Program-made: the position numbers and the translations under genes
The notes under the pieces: generated by a model
The model's database searches: none
Told to the model about the DNA's origin: nothing
What the model saw: only the letters and a program-made list of their open reading frames with translations
Part shown: positions 33,001 to 45,385 of the stretch, piece after piece
How the letters are laid out: every line of letters begins with the position of its first letter
Numbering within the stretch: the stretch's first letter is position 1
DNA from: Mercurialis annua
Taxonomy: Eukaryota > Streptophyta > Magnoliopsida > Malpighiales > Euphorbiaceae
DNA: 64,000 nucleotides
Assembly: GCF_937616625.2 (NCBI RefSeq)
Contig: NC_065577.1
Location: 3,265,001-3,329,000 of the forward strand
Direction: 5' to 3'

Positions 33001-36000
33001 GTATTATGTGTGTATTTTGAGATGTAGTATTGTCGATAGCTAATAAATCTCTGATACATTGTGGATAATAGTGGTTTTTAATTCAAGTGAGAATGTTTAT
33101 GTTGATAAAAGTTGAGTTAAAAAAAATCACAACTTATTATTTTTATGTTTCAATTTATAGTGAATAGTAACATATCAAAATATTGTTTACATTATTTGAT
33201 GCGTGAATTTTAATTAAAGCACGTGATACATATATCTTTTAATTCAAAATATATTATACATACACCTTAGAGACACATAAATAATACATATTAATAATAT
33301 ATGTATTTATTTATTTATTTATTTTTGTTTTAAAAATATGAAAAAATAATAATCAGATATGTCCTTTATACATGTCTGATACATAACAAATACATAAATG
33401 ATACAAGTCTGAAATTTTGACAAACTGACGCGTGACTGACGCGCGTGTCAGACGTATGTCAGACGCGTTTCTGACGCGTTTTTGACTTATTCTGACGCGT
33501 TTTTGACCTTTTTTTTATTTGTTTTGTATGTGCCATGTGTTGCATCCTCATTGTTAAGGTATTAAATGTAAAGTTTCTATTTTTTGAGGTGCTCATGTAA
33601 TATTTTAACAAATTTAGCATTGTTGTTAGTTTCTTCCTCTTTTTGTATAGTTTTGTCATTTTCTCATTTAAATAATATTATATTAACCAAATACAGTATT
33701 TTAATTTTATAGTTCAATCAAACTAAAAGATAGGTATTCCTAATAATTTGGAGACAATTTAGTTATTTTCTACATACTAAAAACTAAATTGGAGATAATT
33801 TAGCTACCTATTCTAATTAGGACTTTAATTACAATAGTGCTTAATGATTAATTAAATAACTAATTAGTTAATGACTATAAAACCTTTATTTAGTAGTAAA
33901 CTGAAAAGGATTATTCAGTAAATTTGCCTGCCCCCCCATCCGTGCTTTTATATATAGTATAGATATATATAGTATAGATAAAGGAAATGTGACTCACAGG
34001 AACTGTGATGGCAGGAAAACCGAGAAGGTTCGCTGCAAGAATAAACCGCATAAGATCACCTAAAATCATGAAAGACATGCATTAGTATCAAATTATATTT
34101 CGAACAAAACAAGAATATGTACTTCAAATGTAAATTGCAGACTAATATTTTGTTATCTTTGATACTCAATTATTTATTTTATTTGACACATTATAATCCG
34201 ACATGAGAGTCTCAAATTCGATTCCGGCTTCCTCATACTAATTCGTCTGATATACAATTTTATGAAAAAGGAGCACAAACCTGTGACCTGCATATTAGTC
34301 TCGCCATATTTAAGAGCACTCGGAGGTATTTTGGGTGCTGTCATGCTGTTGTAAATGCACAGGATGGAAGCAAAACTTGATATTAGTTTCGAATTTCTAA
34401 TTGAAAACTCCCACATATAAGCAATGGACACCAATTAATACAATTACTGGAGTGACATCCTCATCCAGTAACACTCAAATCAGTCAGTAACTCAGATTTC
34501 TATCGTATATTACTAACAAAAAAATGAGGGTTAACGTCACATAAAGTTACAAACTATTCATATTTTTGTAATTTAATTATGTTTTATAAAAGTTGGTAAA
34601 GATATGCACCAACTACATTTTTTTGGCAAATCAATATATCCATTGAAAATCTGGTGATGTGGAGTCGGAGTTGGCCATGTTATTCACATCAAAATGATGC
34701 ATTTTGAGCGATAGAAAAACTGATGCATTTTGAAAAGCTGGCTTCCACTTCAAATTTTCACCGGATTTTCAATCATGTATTAATTTGTAAAAAAATGGTA
34801 GTTGGTGTATTTATTTACCAACTTTTATAAAATGTAATTAGATTGCAAAGATGTGTATAATTCGTGAGTTTATATGACATTAACCCCAAAAATAAACACT
34901 CATGCTAACCTACTGGTAAACAACAAAACTGATTGGATTATAAATGAACAGGTGAACTTACAGTGATATTTTAATGACATGAGCATAAATGATGGCATAA
35001 TGAAGAAACAGTAAAGATTACATACCCAGTTGTTGGGGTGACTATGACATCCACCTTTTTAAAAATCTCCATGTGATGGTACATTAATCTTCTTCTGAGA
35101 ATTGGGTAAGAAAAAAAGGTAAAACTTAAAATATATGTATTTCACAATGATACTACACAAAATGTCCGATCTCCGGATATTATAACAAAGTTTCAAATCC
35201 TAATTACCACTGAGGATAGCTTAAGGAATGAAACTAAGTAGAGTAGATACAATTGCGAATGTTCCACATTATAAAAATTCATAGACAGGACAGGAGCGTA
35301 ACGAAAAGCATCTCTTCAACTAACCAAGCAAGTAGTAGTTTGTTTATCATGCAAGCAATAAGTACAGTTCATGATACATAAATAGATTCAACTGGCTAAT
35401 TAGGAGTATATGATATTGCTGCTAAACCTACGGTTTAAATGCAAATAAAATCATGAGCAATACCGTGTGTTTGTAATTTCAAGACAATTATTCTTTTGCA
35501 AATTGTACCGGCGAAGTTGTTATTGAGTATTACCTTAGACATTGTGCAGTAACATAGTCTGCTGCACTGAATGATTGAAATAGTGCAAGACTGGTACGAG
35601 TATCATATGCCAATCTCACCCCTTTTCTACAAAAGGATAAAGGAAGATAAAGAGAAACACATAAGCAAATATAGAAGTAATTGCATCTATAACTTGAGCA
35701 ATGACTTTATGTAGTCCGATGTTGTAGACTATATTGCACAGAAACTTGTTGAATTTACTTTTCAGCATTCCGTTTCTATTTTCAGAAACGCTTTTAGAAG
35801 TCCGAAACTTTATATTTATAAGGGTTATTTTTCAAAAATAAAGCCCAACTTTTCACCTTTTTAACAATTTCAGCACGTCTTTTAAAACTTGACACCCCAC
35901 AGCCCCACTTTGCATTTATTTGGCATTTTACGGCCCAACATCATTATCCAGTGTCTTTTCATTCATTAAAAACTGCCAAAAAAACGACATTGTTTTGTGA

Positions 36001-39000
36001 AGAAAATAATACTTTTGGACCATGATGCCAAAAAATGAAAGGTTGGACTGTTGGTTGCCAAGTTTAAAAAGACGTACTTAAATTGCTAAAAAGGTAAAAG
36101 ATGGGACTTTTAGTTGCAAATAACCCTATTTATAACCTATTCTTATAAGAAATGTAGATTTGCCACCCTTTCACTGTTTCCCGTTTTAGCATTTTTGTTC
36201 CCGTACAACATACAGAAGCACTCCGAAAAAGGGGAGGAACATACCCATCTTCAATATCAGCGCTTAATGAGGATTGTGTTTCAGATCCAATAGAAACAAG
36301 ATGCGCAATTCGCATCTCTTCGAACTCAGGCACAACAATCTCCACCATCTAAAATCATTTTAATGGAAGTTCAGTCTCATGACTCTCATCATGATGATTT
36401 CAATTAACATCAAATAAAAAATGGATTGAAAACACTTTTGAAGCATATAACGGAATTGATATACTTACTTCACACCCATGTGTTTTTAACAGAAGGTTAA
36501 GAATATCCTCACACTTATCTGACACTTCAGTTGACTGTACATCATTGAACCACTGCAGGACACTTACCATTTCGTAAGTAACTTGCTTGTTATTAATATA
36601 AACAGTGTATTTTAACAATATTTAGTGAATAGAAAGTATCATTACCGCTGTATATTTCCCAAGCCGCAATGACCCCAAAATATTTGTACTCTCATATGAA
36701 GTTAAATTAGGTAAACATGGAGGAGACTACCACCAAAAGAAAACATGAAAATTCAATGAGGAACGTATGTCAAAACAATGAAGCCTAAGAAATTGTCAGA
36801 ATTATAACTTAACCTCATTAGCATGTTTACAATGTCGGCACAAAGAACAAAATACAAGTACAGCCAGATTCTGTTACCAAAAATTGCACATTTGTATTGT
36901 TCACTTCAAAATAACCTTAAATCTAACTAAATATTGCAATTATGAATATGACCAATTGTCTAAAACTTAAAAACAGATTAGGGAGAGAGATGTAAATTTT
37001 GTATAAATTTGTAATGGTTGTGAATAGCTGGACAAGTTATGAAGTTACCGGTTTCAGGGAGATTCTATTTGCTGGAGATGAGCCCAAAATCACAGAATAC
37101 CTGAAGAGTCAACAGAATGCAAGAGGTTACCGACATTTTCTACCGAGTAGTTACTGAAGGTCAACTGTTCATTGTCCATCAAGGAAAGCAGAGAATCAAC
37201 AATAGCATGAAAGGTACAACTGCGTTTGTTTATTTTCTCCTTTTTTTTTTCATTTCGGAAAGACGGGTGAAATTTCCATATTAGACATCCATTGGCGCAC
37301 AGCCATTCTCAGATCAGAAGTGACATTCTAACTGAATACAGTTAGCAATTGTTTCTCTCAAAAACTTAATAAAGAATCAATAAGCAAGTAGCTTATTTCA
37401 ATATAATGCAACTATATCTGGTCTGGCTTCTTGTAGAGATATATATAGCTGCAATAGTGCAATCACAAGATTGAGATACTTACACTAACATGACATCCTC
37501 CACAGAAGATGCAATTGGTCCGATAATTTCCACAGTCCCAGAATCACATATTGAACTGTGTCAAAGAGTAAAAGATAAAGATCAGCATAAGTATTCTTTG
37601 TCTACTGCTCGAACTACATCAGAGATCTTGTCATACACAAGATCATTCTTCTTCTTTGCACATCTTGCCATATTAAGTTTCGGCAAAAGCAAGCTAGAGG
37701 GGTAACATATGAGATTGACAAGAGTTTAAAAATCTCACCCTCCCATATCTGTCCTTCCATACGTTGTTTTTAATCCCACAACACCGCAAAGAGAAGAAGG
37801 GATACGAACTGAACCTGCCTTTTTCACCATTAAATTAAACATATGCAAATTAGTGTTTCATACAGATCGACTACCAATTAGACCTACCATAAGATATGCA
37901 TACAACCTCCACCATCTGTTCCTAAGGCAGCAGAGCATAGTCCAGAAGCAACAATTGCAGCTGGACCCGAGGAAGATCCGCCTGTATACCTATCTGTTCC
38001 ATGAGGATTTCTTGTTGTTCTGTATTTCCGAATAATTGTTAATGAGTAATGGAAAAAGAAAAATCAAGCTAGCATTGCAGCGAGGTAATTATTTTGGTAT
38101 CTATTTTTTTAATAACCACAATTCCAAATAAAATTGGTCTTTAGTAATAAACTGAGACTGACCCATAGTTTGGATTGTTTCCAGTTGTTCCCATGCCCAA
38201 TTCATGCATATTTGCCTTCCCCACAAAAATCACACCACAGCTCCGCAACCTGGAAACAGAAACTGCATCCTTTTCAACAAGACGAACCTCGTGCTTCCAT
38301 GTTGTGGCACCTGTCAATGAGATACAGTAGTTTTAAGATGGTACTCTTTTTTCTACTATTACACCATCCTTACAGAATGTTAATAAGGCTGAGATTTAGT
38401 AAAGTTTTTACACCTTTAGTTGGATGGGGATAGCAGTCAATGTCATCTTTGATGGCCATGAAAATACCATCCAAAATTGATATTGGATTTCCTGCAGAGC
38501 CACAGCATCAAATTGATAAGCTGATAATCAGCTAATTTCAGTTGAATTCTACTCCATATTATCTATAAATATAAGGTATATGTCATTTAATGCGATTAGG
38601 TGGTACCTTCCTCAAACCTCTGTGTAGAAGTAGTAGCTTGCTTCCTTATTTCTTCCTTATCAAAAGAAATCAATAATGGTGCTGTCGGCTTGGTCTTTTT
38701 AAACTCCTCTATAGCTAAAATTATGCGCTCAGCAACCTACAAACAAATCCAACACTGTTTATACTACAGAAAAAGAAAAGAAAGAAAGAAATTGAGCCTG
38801 TAGACACTATCAGAAAGTTACCATAGATGGAGTTACAAGCTGTGATCGATAAGCATGTGCGTAATCACGTATCTTCCAGTACCTGAATGATGGAGCTGAG
38901 CCTTCTTTCCAGCTGCTAGCAAAATCATGATGAGGTAGACAACTTAAGGCTATTTCAACCCTGTCTTCTGGTTTTCCGTCCTCATCCACAGCAACAACAC

Positions 39001-40106
39001 CAGGTTCTGGTTCTGAACTTAAATTACAATCCCTATGTCAGCTACATTTACAGAACTATGATGTAACAAAAGAATGAGTTTTCAATTAACCTAGCTAAAC
39101 ACCTCATCTTTCTAGCCGAGTACCCAATTTCTTTTGAAAAAGTAAATGCATTCATCCCTAAGATTCTTGAATTGAACACTATAATTGACAATAAAGCCTA
39201 GAATTGCGTATTTGGTGCACATAGGAAAAGAATGCAAATTCCAATCAATAGATTTTGCATCCTACAGTGATATAATTTCAAATATGCACACAGCATGGAT
39301 ATATGATGAACCATAACCCTTATGATGATTTAAAGTCATGAATTGGCCCTTCCAATTCAGTGCTTCGTATATAGTCAATGCTGAAACAGCACAGCATGCA
39401 AAGAAGCAAATATGAGAAAAAGGAATAAAAACAAACCTTGAGGAGGATATTCCGGTTTAAACATGGGTGGTTCCGGTATCTCAGTTTCTCTCAATATCTA
39501 ACATCAACAAAAACATTGTTAGTTCAACATCAATAACGAACCGAATTATGAATTTTGAAAAGCAAACTACACCAGATCCTACCTCATTCATCTTATTCTC
39601 CTTCTTTAAATTAGACATGATAAGAGAACCAATCACTGGAGCCTCAAGTAAATGTACAAACAACTTAAATCCCCATCCAGTCAAATGAGGAGCTATAACA
39701 AAAACCCAAAATTCAAAACAGAACAAAGAATCAATCCAATCCCATCTCATCTCATCTATCCACAATCCAAACAATTGCATATAACCAAATTTAATAAAAA
39801 AACCATATTCATATGCATATATAGACAAAAAGGAAATTGGGCATGAATCCTTAGCTAGCACGGACACTTCATTCATTCTAACATGTCCCGTTTCAGAAAC
39901 ATTCGGACACTTGACGTTTCAGATAAGAAACTTCATTTTTACATGGGAAACCTTAAAATAACACTACTTCGCCGTGCCCGTGTCCAAAGTGTCCGTGCTA
40001 CCGAGGGCATGATTGTAAAGAACCAACCTTTAACAGCTTGAGGCTGATATTTCACAGTGGACAAGTCAACTTCATCAGCTGGAACCATCACACGTTTTTT
40101 TCCCAT
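30009..40106 (-). CDS. FAAH: Fatty acid amide hydrolase (amidase signature family)
   Basis: Hydrolyses N-acylethanolamines and related acyl amides in plants. Nineteen exons give 608 residues (Arabidopsis FAAH is 607). Exons in order: 40028-40106, 39583-39692, 39437-39497, 38822-39012, 38607-38736, 38414-38491, 38163-38310, 37907-38019, 37739-37814, 37484-37555, 37049-37100, 36646-36726, 36469-36552, 36245-36348, 35534-35626, 35026-35094, 34281-34345, 33998-34059, 30009-30167. All phases agree and the borders are GT-AG. The Ser-cisSer-Lys triad is intact: K205 in AIKDDID, S281 in GGSSSG and S305 in GGGSVRIP, the same numbers as in Arabidopsis. The N-terminal APHLTGWGFKLF region and the C-terminal GLPIGLQIMGRPWAEAT are present. 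Intron 18 (3.8 kb) is swollen by a Helitron, and introns 14 and 16 hold MITEs. No frameshift or internal stop seen, so it is probably functional. Confidence 0.95.
31689..31842. repeat. 50-bp tandem repeat, three copies
   Basis: The unit GATGTATTATTTTATGTATT... repeats almost exactly at 50-bp steps inside the Helitron. Confidence 0.85.
33424..33508. repeat. Short CTGACGCG(T) repeats
   Basis: At least six CTGACGCG / CAGACG variants in 85 bp, GC-rich against an AT-rich background, near the 5' end of the Helitron. Confidence 0.7.
34528..34886. mobile_element. MITE of the TTAATG family in FAAH intron 16
   Basis: TIR GGGTTAACGTCACATAAA / ..TATATGACATTAACCC. Flanks are A-rich and only loosely duplicated. 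Diverged copy of 4031-4332. Confidence 0.6.
35822..36126. mobile_element. MITE in FAAH intron 14
   Basis: 305 bp, TIR GGGTTATTT..CTTTTTA.CAATTT, with a perfect 9-bp duplication TATTTATAA (35813-35821 and 36127-36135). A partial relative reaches the window end (63885-64000). Confidence 0.8.
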
Positions 40107-40469
40107 TCTTTTCTCAACTAATCAAAACAAGTCCACAGTCAAATTAAACAATGATCAATGAGTAAGCAAACAAGCAAGTAAATACATCAAACACCTTATG
40201 TACAGCAAAAAGATCAGAATTTTACTTCCAAAACAGTATAGAAATGATCAAAAAGATTGAATTTTGATGATGAAGTATGAGCAAGAAACCTGTTTGTGAG
40301 ATATTAGGCGTTGATGTGACTGATTACGTATTGGGTAGTTGTGGAGTTGGTTGGTATTTATTTGTTGGAGTTAATGAGTTTGCCGTTTAGTTGGATGCTA
40401 TATTTGTCTGTGCTGCCATAACCATTTATGGTCTCTGCCTGCCTTATTGTAAAATACACTAATGGATTA

Positions 40470-40702
40470 ACTCATATTAAGGTCCCCAAATTATCCGGTT
40501 TTTATTCGATACGCCCTTTATCTTTTATTTAGATTTTTCTGGCTTCTGTACTTCTAATTGTCGCCTTTTTTGGTCACTACGTGAAAGCCCCTCTATCGTA
40601 GGGACTAAAAAAGACGATGCATTGAAGTACAAGGGTCAGAAAAAATTCCAATAAAAAACGAAGAATGTACTAAACAAATACCATATGGTTTAAGGACTTT
40701 AG
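40470..40702. mobile_element. MITE upstream of FAAH
   Basis: About 80-bp imperfect TIRs (left AAGGTCCCCAAATTATCCGG). Flanks AATGGATTA and AATGGGTTG. It lies about 365 bp upstream of the FAAH start codon, in the promoter region. Confidence 0.55.
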
Positions 40703-42019
40703 AATGGGTTGATCAAATAATCATCAAGATTTGATTTGATTATCATGATTAATAGTTTTGAATTTTTTTAGTAAATACACTTTGGTTAGATTTTATATAC
40801 AAGTACCTGATTTAACATTTTTGTAAGATTTTATTGTCAAAATATACTCTTACTTTTTTGATTTTTTCCGTTTTGATTCAAATTTTTAATATCTCCATTT
40901 TTAGCTCATTTTTAATTTTCAGTTTCAATTATAGCCATTTATTCAAATTATAGTAAAACAATTAAAATGTCATTCATTTTAGTTCATATTATTCCAATTA
41001 TTCTTCTACCATGAAAATTTCAAATATAAAGTACATATTTCCACTTCAATTTAACACAAACGGAAAATTGGAAAATGAACTAAAATGATGATTTAAAAAG
41101 TTTGGACATTAAATAAAAAGGTCAAAAAAGTGAGGTATTTTTCAGCAATTAAGCCTTTTTTAATCAATGTTAAAAATTCATATTAACTTTAAAATACATT
41201 AAGGCATTGCTAATATATATATTAATAAAAAAACTTAATACTTATTTGAATTTTTAATAAAATAAAATTAAAAAATAAAATTAAAATATATTTGTAAATA
41301 TTTAAATTATAAATTTAATATTCAATGCATCTTGCATGGTGTGTTTTAGCATGTAGAGCTTAGAATTCATATCGAAATACTACTTACTGAACATAAATAC
41401 TCTTTATATTGATATTCACTTGAATAGATTGTATTTGGAGTAATATTTATTTTTATAGATTGCGTTAACTATTTAAATAAACATATCATGCTTGAGTTTA
41501 AAAATTTAGCACGATTGTTTAAAGAGATTGTATGCGCAGTTATTGAAATATACTCTCCTTGACGAATCGGGTAACAAAAATAATCAAATCATCTGAAATC
41601 AATTTTTGACATATTTTATTAATATATTTGACAAATTTATAAAATTATATTAACATAGCATGATTATAGGAGATTGATTTAATCTTATTAATTTTTTTTA
41701 ATATATATATATATATGTAGTTCTTTAAAACAGAACCAATTTATTCTAAAAAATTATAATATATAAACTGAACTGATTACTTTCAGTTTGATTTTCTGAT
41801 TATTTCGGTTCGGTGCACAAACCTATCTAAAAGCATGGCCTAATCAACTATTCTTTATTTTGTCTTAGCAACTTCACGGCACTTCAGTTGATGGTGGGAC
41901 TGTACTAATATATAGTACTACATTGATTTTTAATATGTAAATTAAGAAAAATATTGAAATTTAAACTATAAAATATTATCCAAGAAACGAAATTTAAAAT
42001 CTGCCCCAATTTTTTAATA
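40703..42019. other. AT-rich intergenic DNA
   Basis: No gene or bounded element seen, apart from weak hAT-like tracts at 41400-41830. Confidence 0.45.
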
Positions 42020-42625
42020 GGCTTAATCATCAAAAAAACCCTCACCTTATCGCCCTTTTTCAAATGCACCCTGACGTTATAATTTTGTCAGTTGTACCCT
42101 AATTCACAGGTTGCAATCTTTGTGGAGAATTTTCGGAATCGATAATGCACGTTTTTAGGGATTGTGGCTGGGTCCGTGGTCTTTGGTTGGTTTCACCTTT
42201 GGGCTTGCGAGTTGAGTGCTTTAATGTGCAGAACATGTCATCTTGGTTTGATGTTATAAATGGAGGACCTGGAGCTGTTTGTAGTTTTGCTTTGGAAAAT
42301 ATGGTTTCAGCAGGGAAACATTTGGCTGCTGTTCTTGATGTCTCATATGGTGAGAGTCTGGCAATCCTTTTTGGTTTGAATATTGCCTTAGACTGTGGTT
42401 TCTCAGAGATCGTGGTGGAGAGCGATTCCCTTTCGATTATTCAGATGATTTGCAGTGGTCCGGCGGATGTATCACCCCAAGGTCTTGTCATCGGCGACAT
42501 TTTAGCTTTGATTCCGAGATTTAATTGCATTAGTTTTGTGTTCACTCCACTCGTAGGGAGAAAATAATAAAACGGCTCACGCTCTGGCACGTTGGGCTTT
42601 ATCTATTTTGGATATTAATTATTGA
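42020..42625 (+). pseudogene. LINE-type RNase H fragment behind a half MITE end
   Basis: 42020-42109 is the left arm of the 17611-17980 MITE family. It is followed directly by a frame with CNLCGEF...HVFRDC (zf-RVT zinc-binding pattern). Then comes an RNase H-like part with IALDCGFSEIVVESDS. A frameshift near 42557 separates this from NNKTAHALARWAL, the usual end of this domain, and a stop TGA follows at 42623. The first catalytic strand of RNase H is missing. It is a broken remnant of a non-LTR element or of a captured copy, not a working gene. Confidence 0.75.
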
Positions 42626-44073
42626 GGATGTTCTTAATCATATTTGGTCTTGTATTACCGAAGACATTTTTTTGGCTTTTGAGTCTTAATCTATTGCTCA
42701 ATTTTTCAATAAAAAAAGTGATGGTTATTTTGCTCTAAGTTTGACAAAAAAATCAATTAAAGTTAAATATATAAGTTTTTTCAAAAAAAAGCATATTTTT
42801 CTTTGAAAAAAGTTCAAGAAATTGTTATTAAGAAATATTTTGACAAAAAAGAAATATTTGGAAAGAAAAAGACACCTTAAATTTAATATTTTGACTTACT
42901 TTACTTTTAAAGTTCTAAATTGTCCAATATATTTTGACATTTCAACTTCAGTTTGTAAATAATGCTATGTGAGTTTTTTGACTCCTCATTTAAAGAGATA
43001 TGATGAGTCAAATATTAAATTTGATTTTTCTTTTCTATTAAAAGATACAAATTTAATCTTATTGGGCTCTTTGTGCAGAGTATAAAAATCAAATGAGTCT
43101 TTATTGATTACTAGTAATATTGACAAAACAAATTTTAAAATTTTAAATTTTTAGTGATTTAAATTTGTTCAAAACGTTATAAAATAAATTTCAATTTTTT
43201 TATTTTTTGTATTTTATAGCTTAAACCGTTTTACGACAATTTATGCATATATGGCAGCTATACTAGATAAATATATTGGCATATCAAATTTCAACATCTT
43301 AAAAACGTTACAAATAAAATTTTATAACATTTCACTTTTTTGCACTTGATAGCCTGAAAATGGATTAAGATTGTCGGAAATCGAATTTGGTTTACAAAAT
43401 ATAAAAAGATGAAAAGTTGAGATTTATTTTTTAACATTTTAAATAATGAAATTAAATTTTTATAAAGTTGAAACGTTAACGTTTATTTTGCCAATATTTC
43501 TAATATTTTTTCAAACTTAGACGCTGAGCTTAAAAAATTAGAAGATTCTTTATAATTTTATCAGTTCATATGAAATCGTAGTCAAACATTTGTTAATTAT
43601 TTGAGTAATGACTTTTTAAGAGCATGCGTGCTTTACAAGAAAACCGTTTAGGTATTTTAATCTGAATAATTCCAGTTAATCACACAACTGTTCCTGCTGT
43701 TCTAATTCATATTCTACATTTCCCTACCACCTTTACAACCTTATTATTATAGGATTATGCTTATTTCTTCTTAATTTATAGGTTTTTTTCAAGTTTAATT
43801 AGTAAATATTCATGAAAATTTATAAAATTTTGCGGTTAGGATTAGTAATTTTATTTTCAAGAAAAGTGGTTTTTTGTGTGTCATTTGATGTAATAAACTT
43901 AAATATATTCAATATTTTCTAAAATCATACTATTAAACAAATCAAAATCCATACGCCGTATGATCTTCTATTCATATTAACTTAATAATCTTTATATTTA
44001 CTCGAAATCAAAATTAGTTATGTGTCAAACTTAAAACTACCCCGATAATTTGATAAAAAAAACATATACTGAC
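42626..44073. other. AT-rich intergenic DNA
   Basis: A weak inverted repeat around AAAACGTTA at 43100-43560 suggests an old MITE. No gene seen. Confidence 0.4.
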
Positions 44074-44821
44074 AGAGCAACTTTTAAATATTGGACACTA
44101 TTATCCCTCTATTAATTAGCATTCATTTCTTTCTTTTGACTATTCTTTTAATTCCTAAATTAGCCTTATTTGAATAGAACACTTAAGCTTGAATATTTTT
44201 TTAATATTAATTTTTCTTTTTTTAATTGAAACCACACCTTTTAATAAACCTGCAAATTAACTTTCCGACGGCATATTTTTGGACTTTTTATGGCTTTGAT
44301 AATAAAATGATGAATAAAAACGCAATATCACAATTAATATATATCACTTGCACTCAACATTCTGTTAAAAAAAAACTTGCACTCAACATTGTTAGACAAA
44401 TGCAAGATATATCACTGTCAATGTAAATTTCACCTGCACTTGATTTTGCCACAAAGTTTTCTTAACATCACAATTTATTATTTAATTTGAACAAATTAAT
44501 CTGAGTAATAATCAGCATAGAAAAACGTCAACATTGGACACCCATAAGAAAAAATTATGTGAGAAGATGTATTGCATTTTTTAAAAATAATCATTACTTG
44601 ACTAATAATGCTGTTAAGAAAATTAGTTTTGCAGGTTTATCAAAAAAATTAGTTCGATTAAGGAGAAAGAAATCGATATAGAATAAGTATTCAGATTTAA
44701 TTAAGTGTTTTATTTATTATCAAATAAGGCTAATTTAAAAATTAAAAGAATAGTTAAAAGAAAAAAATGAATGCCTAATTAATATAGGATAACAATGTCC
44801 AATATTTCAAAGTTGCTCTGG
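44074..44821. mobile_element. TIR element (~750 bp) upstream of the PB1 gene
   Basis: About 125-bp inverted repeats: AGAGCAACTTT.AAATATTGGACA, TAATTAG.CATTCATTT and AAATTAGCCTTATTTGA at both ends. No clear target duplication. It contains the micro-insertion at 44346-44390. Confidence 0.65.
44346..44390 (+). mobile_element. Micro-retroposon: 13-bp insert with 16-bp TSD
   Basis: ACTTGCACTCAACATT at 44346-44361 and 44375-44390 brackets CTGTT plus eight A. Confidence 0.6.
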
Positions 44822-44824
44822 CCC

Positions 44825-45385
44825 TATAAATAGTTGATCTGGAAATATCGCCATCCTAAATTAAACTTATCATATCATAGTACATTATTAAAATGATGAT
44901 ATTATTGTAATTTAATTTGTTATTTTAAAACCATTAATTCAGCAAATAATGAATGATTATTTTAATACTGATAATGTTATTGATAATCTGTGATCTAACT
45001 TACAAATAATCAAACAAACAAGAGCTAAATCACATAATTCAGTCACACTTGGCAATCTCATATTAGCTCCAAAAAAAAAATTAAAATCCTCACAGTCAAC
45101 ACATCACTCTCTTCTTCTTCTTAATCTTATCCCATTTTTCAATCAAATCCTAATTTGCTAAATCTCCCAATCCCACCTCTCTCTCTCTCTACACTTTCTC
45201 TCTCTAGAAATAATAACACTCTCCACCACTCTCCTCCCTCCACCCACACCACCATCATCATCATTACACCAAATTCCCACCAAATCGGAAAATTGTTCTG
45301 ACCCAATTCAATTCATCGAAAACCCAGAAAGCCCTTTTAATTTTAGTTAATTCCGTTGAGTAATTGTGTCTTTCTTGCATGATTA
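44825..45385 (+). promoter_or_regulatory. Promoter and 5' leader of the PB1 gene
   Basis: TATAAATAG at 44825-44833 is a possible TATA box, though 550 bp from the start codon. CT-rich tracts (CTCTCTCTCTCT near 45180) are typical of plant leaders. An 8-codon upstream ORF (45379-45405) starts 7 bases before the main ATG in another frame and overlaps it. Confidence 0.5.

Larger units (their letters stand above)
30406..33963 (-). mobile_element. Helitron in the last FAAH intron (3.56 kb)
   Basis: Read on the minus strand it begins TCTATACTATATATAAAAGC (33963) and ends with a palindromic hairpin CACGTGCATAGCACGT, nine bases, then CTAG (30406), with host T following. This TC...hairpin...CTAG layout is the Helitron signature. 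A second TC start at 33978 is possible. No Rep/helicase ORF. The interior is low complexity, with many ATACAT/GATACA words. Same orientation as FAAH. Confidence 0.72.

Noticed and set aside
39481..39876. A 131-codon minus-strand gene
   Set aside because: Part of it (39583-39692) is FAAH exon 2; the rest is intron read-through.
42145..42567. A 140-codon gene
   Set aside because: It is a broken zf-RVT/RNase H remnant with a frameshift before its normal end.
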